A stretch of 64,000 bases of DNA from Drechslerella dactyloides (Eukaryota > Ascomycota > Orbiliomycetes > Orbiliales > Orbiliaceae): positions 310,001 through 374,000 of the forward strand of contig JAGTWJ010000008.1 of assembly GCA_020064725.1 (NCBI GenBank), written 5' to 3'. Positions 58,896-64,000 of the stretch are shown here, piece after piece. A program made the translations under genes and the position numbers. Each line of letters begins with the position of its first letter. The first letter of the stretch is position 1. The notes beneath the pieces are model-generated. The model did not search any database, was not told where the DNA came from, and saw nothing but the letters and a program-made list of their open reading frames with translations.

Positions 58896-61800
58896 ATGAG
58901 CGATGCGTTGGATCAAAAACATCATGGCACGGTAAGTAAAAGGCGCCGTTCGCTTCAGATCTCACAAATTTGCGTGCCTGCTGACGGGACCTGCGCGGAT
59001 GCAATGAATCTGGGACCTGGCAGCTTCAGCACACAACCAGCTCAAACCGACACGCAGTTTTCTAAGGTCCTCCAGCGTTTTCGCCGGGAGCTGGACGGCG
59101 ATGTGGACCAGAAGAACGTCCCGAATGCAGCCAGCTTGGAGCTCCTGCTTAAGGAAGCCCAAAACTTGGAGACCAACGCAACGCGACACGGCTTGTCGAG
59201 GGCCTCGATGCAGAAGCTGGAGCCTATTATTTCGCACGTTAGCGACTTTATGACCCTCATCGCTCTTTGCGAGGGGGCGGGCGTAGCGAATACTAGTGGC
59301 GCGGTTTACGGCAGTCTGAAGATGCTGTTGGAGGTAGGATGCGTCGGTGCTTACGGAGCGCGCTCGAGATACATACATACGTGATGCTGAGCTTTCCGGC
59401 GTGGGATGGCAGTTGGCGGCCAAGATTGGCGATACGGCGGAGAAAGTCGTGTACATGCTTCACGATCTGAGCCTTGGGCTCCCTAAGTCTCGGTCGTATA
59501 AGGAGACGGTGCCGATGGATAAGGATATCGAGGCGGCGCTCGTCGACGTCTACGCAGAGCTGCTCTGCTTTTGCGGCCGGGCGGTCAAGTTCTTCCGCGG
59601 CAACCCCCACAGTAAGTCGGGATCATGATTTGCATTCCAGCCACCCGGGGAGTGTTTCGTTGACCGGTTCGTATATTAAGAGGCCTTGGTCTCTTTTAGT
59701 TGGAAGACCCTGAGCAGTGATTTTGATTCCACCCTGCAACGTCTGAGGAGTCTCTCCAAGATTGCCGACAAAGAAGCCGAAGCCGCCCGTCTACGGCTGG
59801 ACCTGCAAAAGCTGCAGAAGAAGGAAATGACAAACGCGATGCTGAATCTCCAGACTGGCGAGGCGTCGGCGTCGACGGATTCTACGAGCCGACAGTCGCA
59901 GAATTCCAAGTTTCCTCTATACGTTATCCCGAACGGTATCAACGAAACATTTTGCGGCCGGGCAGATGTTTTGGAGGCGCTTCGGCAGATCTTGGACCCG
60001 ATCAAAGCCTCCTGGAACAGGAGGGCGTTGCTCTACGGGCTAGGCGGCGTGGGAAAGACAAAGGTCGCTCTTGAGTACACCAACCGATTCAAAGATCAAT
60101 ATGATGCTATCTTTTGGATAACAGCGGATGCGCCTGAGAAGATGTCCGAGGCGTTCCTGCAGGTGTCCCGTAGGCTAGGTCTCACAGCAGCTACAGAGGG
60201 CGAGGAGGCGTTCGAGGATATCGATGCGACAAACGCTAAGTCGAAGGTGAAGGAATGGCTCCAACAGAACCGTAAGCAATGAATCCTCGTATTGGACGCT
60301 GTCCTGAGCAGTTTTGGTTTATGCTAGCGTGCGCTCCTAGCTTGTCGGTGGCTTTTAATATTCGACAATGTGGACGACCCAGATATCCTTGAGGACGCCA
60401 TACCGGCCACAACAGCTGGAGCTATAATACTTACCGCAAAAGACTCATCCGCTGGAGATATAATCGGGGCTGATTCTGTCCACGTCAAATCGTTCGACCT
60501 GGACGACGGACTGGATGCGCTCAAGTCGCTGCTGAAGCAAAATATAACATCACCTGAAGACAATATGCTTGCAACTGAGCTGGTCAGAGAGCTGGGGGGA
60601 CTGCCTCTTGCAATCGCCCAAATCAGTGGGTACATCAATCAGCAGCGCTATTCGCTCAAGGAATTTCTACCGCTGTATCGGAAAAACATTGCCAAGATCA
60701 ATCAGAAGCGTGTCGGGAAGACCTCGTACAGTCACACGATCAGCACAGTTTGGGATGCCGACTTTGAGCGACTGCCTGGCGAGGCCTCGACGCTTCGGAA
60801 CTTTCTCGCCTTCCTAGACCCCGATAAGATCCAGGATTCGATGTTGTTGGAAGGTGGGCCGGCGATTTCGGACCAAGATTTCGCTTTCCTGCAGGACGAA
60901 ATGGAGTAAGCTGGTGCATCCACGCTGATATCGAACATCAACCCATTGTATACGCTCAGAGTCTATGTTAACTGGTCCCGTACGCTTTTTAGCTTTGCTG
61001 AGGCCAAGACGCCACTTCTAAGATCGGCTCTTGTTGACCGCTGGTACGAAACTGGCTCGTTGTCGATACATTGCCTGGTGCAAGAAGCGGTTATTCGTCA
61101 GCTGCCCGATGCGCAACGAGTTAAATATGTCGACGCCGCAATCGAACTCCTCAGCAATAGCTTCCCTAATACCTGGAATATCGTAACAGGCCACCAGTTC
61201 GCAACGTGGGAGAAATGTGAAGTCTGCTATCCCCACATCGCGTTCCTCGCAAAGCAGTGCGAGCAGTGGAAAGTGCAGCCCTCAAATCCAAAAGCGTATA
61301 GCGAGCTTATCTTCCGGATGGCATGGTAGGTGCCAAGCTGTTATTCACACGTACATCTGCATTCTTCGTCTCTAACACCGAGTAAATTTAGGCATCTTTA
61401 TGAGAAAGAAAAATACGACGAAGCCAAAGAATTTCTAGCAAAAGGAGCGCTAGCTTGTCATGTCGACCAAAGCCACGATCTCACACACGCTAACGTCCTA
61501 ATGCTCAGGGGCCTCATCGACCTCGATACGAACAACATAGTGGCAGCTTTAGACGCATTCAATAAGACCCTGGAGATCAGACAGCGGCTTCTCCCGCCAC
61601 ACGATGAATTCATAGCATCAAGTCTAAACGCCCTTTCGCTTGCGTACACTGAGCTTGGAAATATGACAAGCGCTCTGAAGGCTGGGAGCAAAGCGATCGA
61701 TATCCGACTTAGGAATAATAGTGAATGTCTCGGTAACTCGTATAGTAATATGGCAAGTACGCTGTTGCGGATGGGGAATCTGGATGAAGCAGAGGATATG

Positions 61801-62409
61801 CTGCGGCGGTGTCCCAATCTTCAAAACCTCAGCGAGGAGTCTTTCATGGAGACTGGGAATCCGCGATTCTCAGGGTACGTACTCCCTGCGTTACATAACA
61901 TTCCGGTCATATTGCTAATAGAGAATAGGGATATGGTCCTGCTGGCGAAGGTTCGTCAACAACAAGGTAGGCTTGAAGAAGCCCTGCGACTCAGCTCCAA
62001 GGCTCTAGAGATGAGACAGGCTATCTTCGGAAACGGCTTGAAGACTTGTGACTCCCTCTACCAGGTTGCCTGCCTGCTACATATCCGCAAAGACTTCCAT
62101 CTTTCAGGGTACGTCATACAGTTTTTCAATATGACACTAGAAATCCGCCAACCAATATCAATTGGTGCATCTAGGGCGTCTTTACTAGATGAGTCGATAA
62201 ATATCGCAGACAATATACCATACGGAATGGGCTATTCCGCCCGATCAAGGTACAAGCTGTCACAGATATATCGTGAAAAGAAACTGTTAGAATTCGCGAA
62301 TGAGGCGCTCATGTCCGCTGAGGTACTGCGGGCGCAGCTTGCGCCTCAACCGCTAGCGCCACCGTCGCAGGAGGAGTATGATAAACTTGTTCTTTTTATG
62401 CTCTGGTAG
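58896..62409 (+). CDS. NLR-type STAND protein: Goodbye-like, NB-ARC, TPR
   Basis: Eight exons: 58896-59333, 59413-59611, 59681-60271, 60341-60905, 60993-61325, 61392-61874, 61929-62108, 62175-62409; 1007 residues. The N-terminal ~200 residues (FSKVLQRFRRELDGD; SDFMTLIALCEGAGVANTSG; SRSYKETVPMDKDIEAALVD) match the fungal Goodbye-like domain found before NB-ARC or NACHT. The NB-ARC has P-loop LLYGLGGVGKTKVALEY (~332-340), Walker B WLLIFDNVDD (~412-421) and the GGLPLA motif (GLPLAIAQISGYI). The C-terminal ~280 residues are TPR-like repeats (HLYEKEKYDEAKEFLAKGA; SLNALSLAYTELGNMTSA; LLAKVRQQQGRLEEALRL). Such proteins act in non-self recognition and regulated cell death in other fungi; here that is inference. 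All nucleotide-binding motifs are intact and no frameshift is needed, so the gene looks functional. A later in-frame ATG (59004) could also be the start. Confidence 0.85.
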
Positions 62410-63735
62410 CTGGGGAGGTCAGGCGCCAGGCGTGAGGATTGGATCCAATTGGCTTGATTATTCTAGTTTCTTTCTGGTTGTCGGTGCTATTCAAATATGG
62501 GATATTTCTTTTAGTATACGCTATGCCTTTCCAATACCATCTTCAATTTGTATGATTACTCCGATTAATTGACATCGTGACGTTTGGGCGAGAAAACGTA
62601 ACGGCAACGTTCATTGCCTTGCTGTCGACAGGCGTGGCCGTTGGAAAAGTGCGCGCTGAATTTGCGCAAGTCGCCGCGTTGCAAATCTCGCGTGGCTTGC
62701 TTTTTTCTTGGCACGCGCGCCCATAAAAATCCTTCTGACCGCAAAAAATTTCCACCTCTTCTCTTCTCTTACACAAACACCAAGTCCCCAATCAAAGACG
62801 CCTACAGTCCCATCTCGGTCGACAGTAGTCCCGCTCTTTTTCGACATCACCTCACGAGGTCGGATCCACCCACGCGCCGCCGAATGGTCCGATATTTATC
62901 ACAAATCATTACACAAGTATAGCTCTGTCGGTTGGGCGACGAGATTGACGGCCGTTGTCCTCTTACTTTGATGTAGCGCTGGGTTTTTTCTCCGTGGGCT
63001 GCCCTCGGGTGGTCACCGTTGATGGAATTATCCGGTGAGGATGGCGGCTGCGAGTCATATTCCAGAATCGTCGCAGAGGACTATGTCTGATGAGTGCGGG
63101 GAATAACCATGACACGAACATATTTTCGGTGGGAGTTGCAGATGGGTATTTAAAGATACAGGATGGAGTTGAGGCGCTGGCGACGCACTATGCTGGTATT
63201 TCACGCTGGAGAGAATGGCTGCAGGACCCATCTCCATGTTGCGAAGCCAGCCCGCCGCCCCATAGCTCTCGCGTGCGTAGGATGCGACAAGGTTGGATGA
63301 TATATATACCAATGGCATCATACAACGTAGGCCGTATAGAAAGAATCATTGTCGTCAGCTATGCGATGCGACGAAATGGGGATCCACCAAGCCAGACAGA
63401 CGTACGCGTACATGCATGCACACGCGTGGTCTGGATAAACGGTGTTAAAAGCTTCATTACGACGTGATAGTATATACAGGATGGAAAGGTATGACTGCGA
63501 CGCGGTATGTGTGAAATGTGGTCCAGCAGAAGAACCGGGTATCTATGTCCTTTAGGGCCCTGTGTATGAATGAGATTCTGAATCGAAGAGAAGATATTCT
63601 CGAAACGCGATTAAGAGGGATTTATATGCCGGAAATGCCAGGCTAGACAGGGAAAAAAAGAGATTGCGTCCACGAAACTGGGAAGGAGAGCGGGAAACAG
63701 CAGTCAGAGGAAATCCAAATCAAAGAAGGCTCGGC
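62410..63735. other. Intergenic region with an orphan housekeeping-like leader
   Basis: 1.3 kb between the NLR gene and the MFS transporter (convergent). At about 62700-62900 a short C/T-rich leader-like stretch (TTTCCACCTCTTCTC) is followed by an ATG at 62884 opening MVRYLSQ, but the frame stops after 12 codons. No full gene is seen. Confidence 0.5.
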
Positions 63736-64000
63736 CTAAGCACCACCGCCCATTGCTAGTTTTTTGCCCTTCACGGACTTCATTTCCATCTATCACGGTC
63801 GCATAACATATTAGCATTTATGTCGCGGGTCGAGAATAGAGTTGATAAAGACTTACTCCTAGTGAACAGATGAATGCGAAGCCGCCAACAGCAACGGCCA
63901 GGATGAAGGCCGTCACGATGGCTTCATTGTAAGCGAAAATAACACCCGCGAGGTCCGCAGCCTGGACAAAGGAGCGGACAGCAGTGGCGCCAATGTCGAC
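63736..64000 (-). CDS. MFS transporter, C-terminal end (gene cut by right edge)
   Basis: Exons (minus) 64000-63857 (continuing outside) and 63789-63736 encode the last 65 residues. The sequence contains a membrane helix (AIVTAFILAVAVGGFAFIC) followed by a short basic tail MEMKSVKGKKLAMGGGA. AVRSFV, then GVIFAYNEAIVTAFILAV and SVKGKKL with a Gly-rich end, is the usual C-terminus of fungal DHA-type major facilitator drug or toxin efflux pumps as I recall them. Substrate cannot be told from this part. The intron (donor GTAAGT, branch tgctaat) separates the helix from the tail. Confidence 0.75.

Noticed and set aside
58932..59040. Possible first intron (GTAAGT) near the NLR start
   Set aside because: None of the available AG sites downstream keeps the reading frame; the continuous frame is simpler.

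Overview
The window is nuclear DNA of a filamentous ascomycete (Pezizomycotina type). The evidence is dense protein genes split by short GT-AG introns, many with a visible CTAAC/CTGAC branch point 15-40 bases before the acceptor. Products include fungus-specific proteins (PRM1, an eight-cysteine CFEM-like surface protein, a Goodbye/NB-ARC/TPR NLR) next to standard eukaryotic housekeeping genes. The species cannot be named from the sequence. All exon models were built by hand by matching reading phase across each splice junction; none is checked against transcripts. I found no rRNA, tRNA, transposon or CRISPR array.

Left part (1-25 kb): the 3' part of RRP12 (+), a two-propeller WD40 protein of the MAPKBP1/WDR62 type (+), PEX14 (-), a very large unrecognised gene (-) whose C-terminal MYND zinc-finger part lies behind an in-frame TAG at the tip of a long perfect hairpin, a three-KH-domain RNA-binding protein (+), mitochondrial phenylalanyl-tRNA synthetase (+) and mitochondrial GrpE/MGE1 (-).

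Middle (25-46 kb): a BLOC-1 subunit 2 homologue (+), RFC1, the large subunit of the clamp loader (-), a long coiled-coil protein (-), a CFEM-like cell-surface protein with two possible C-termini (-), RGP1 of the Ric1-Rgp1 Rab-GEF (+), then a spliced 134-codon ORF whose stop overlaps the start codon of IES2, an INO80-complex subunit (+).

Right part (46-64 kb): an F-box protein, an unrecognised small secreted protein, a small putative mitochondrial protein, PRM1 (plasma-membrane fusion during mating), mitochondrial ribosomal protein bL28m, an eight-exon NLR-type STAND protein (Goodbye-like, NB-ARC, TPR) and, cut by the right edge, the C-terminus of an MFS transporter. The genes form no metabolic cluster. 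They serve separate processes: ribosome biogenesis, DNA replication, chromatin, trafficking, peroxisomes, mitochondria, mating and self/non-self recognition. Points most worth checking are the TAG-at-hairpin gene, the stop/start-overlapping leader ORF before IES2, the two-ended surface protein, and several stop-free introns whose length is a multiple of three and which simple ORF calling would read as coding.
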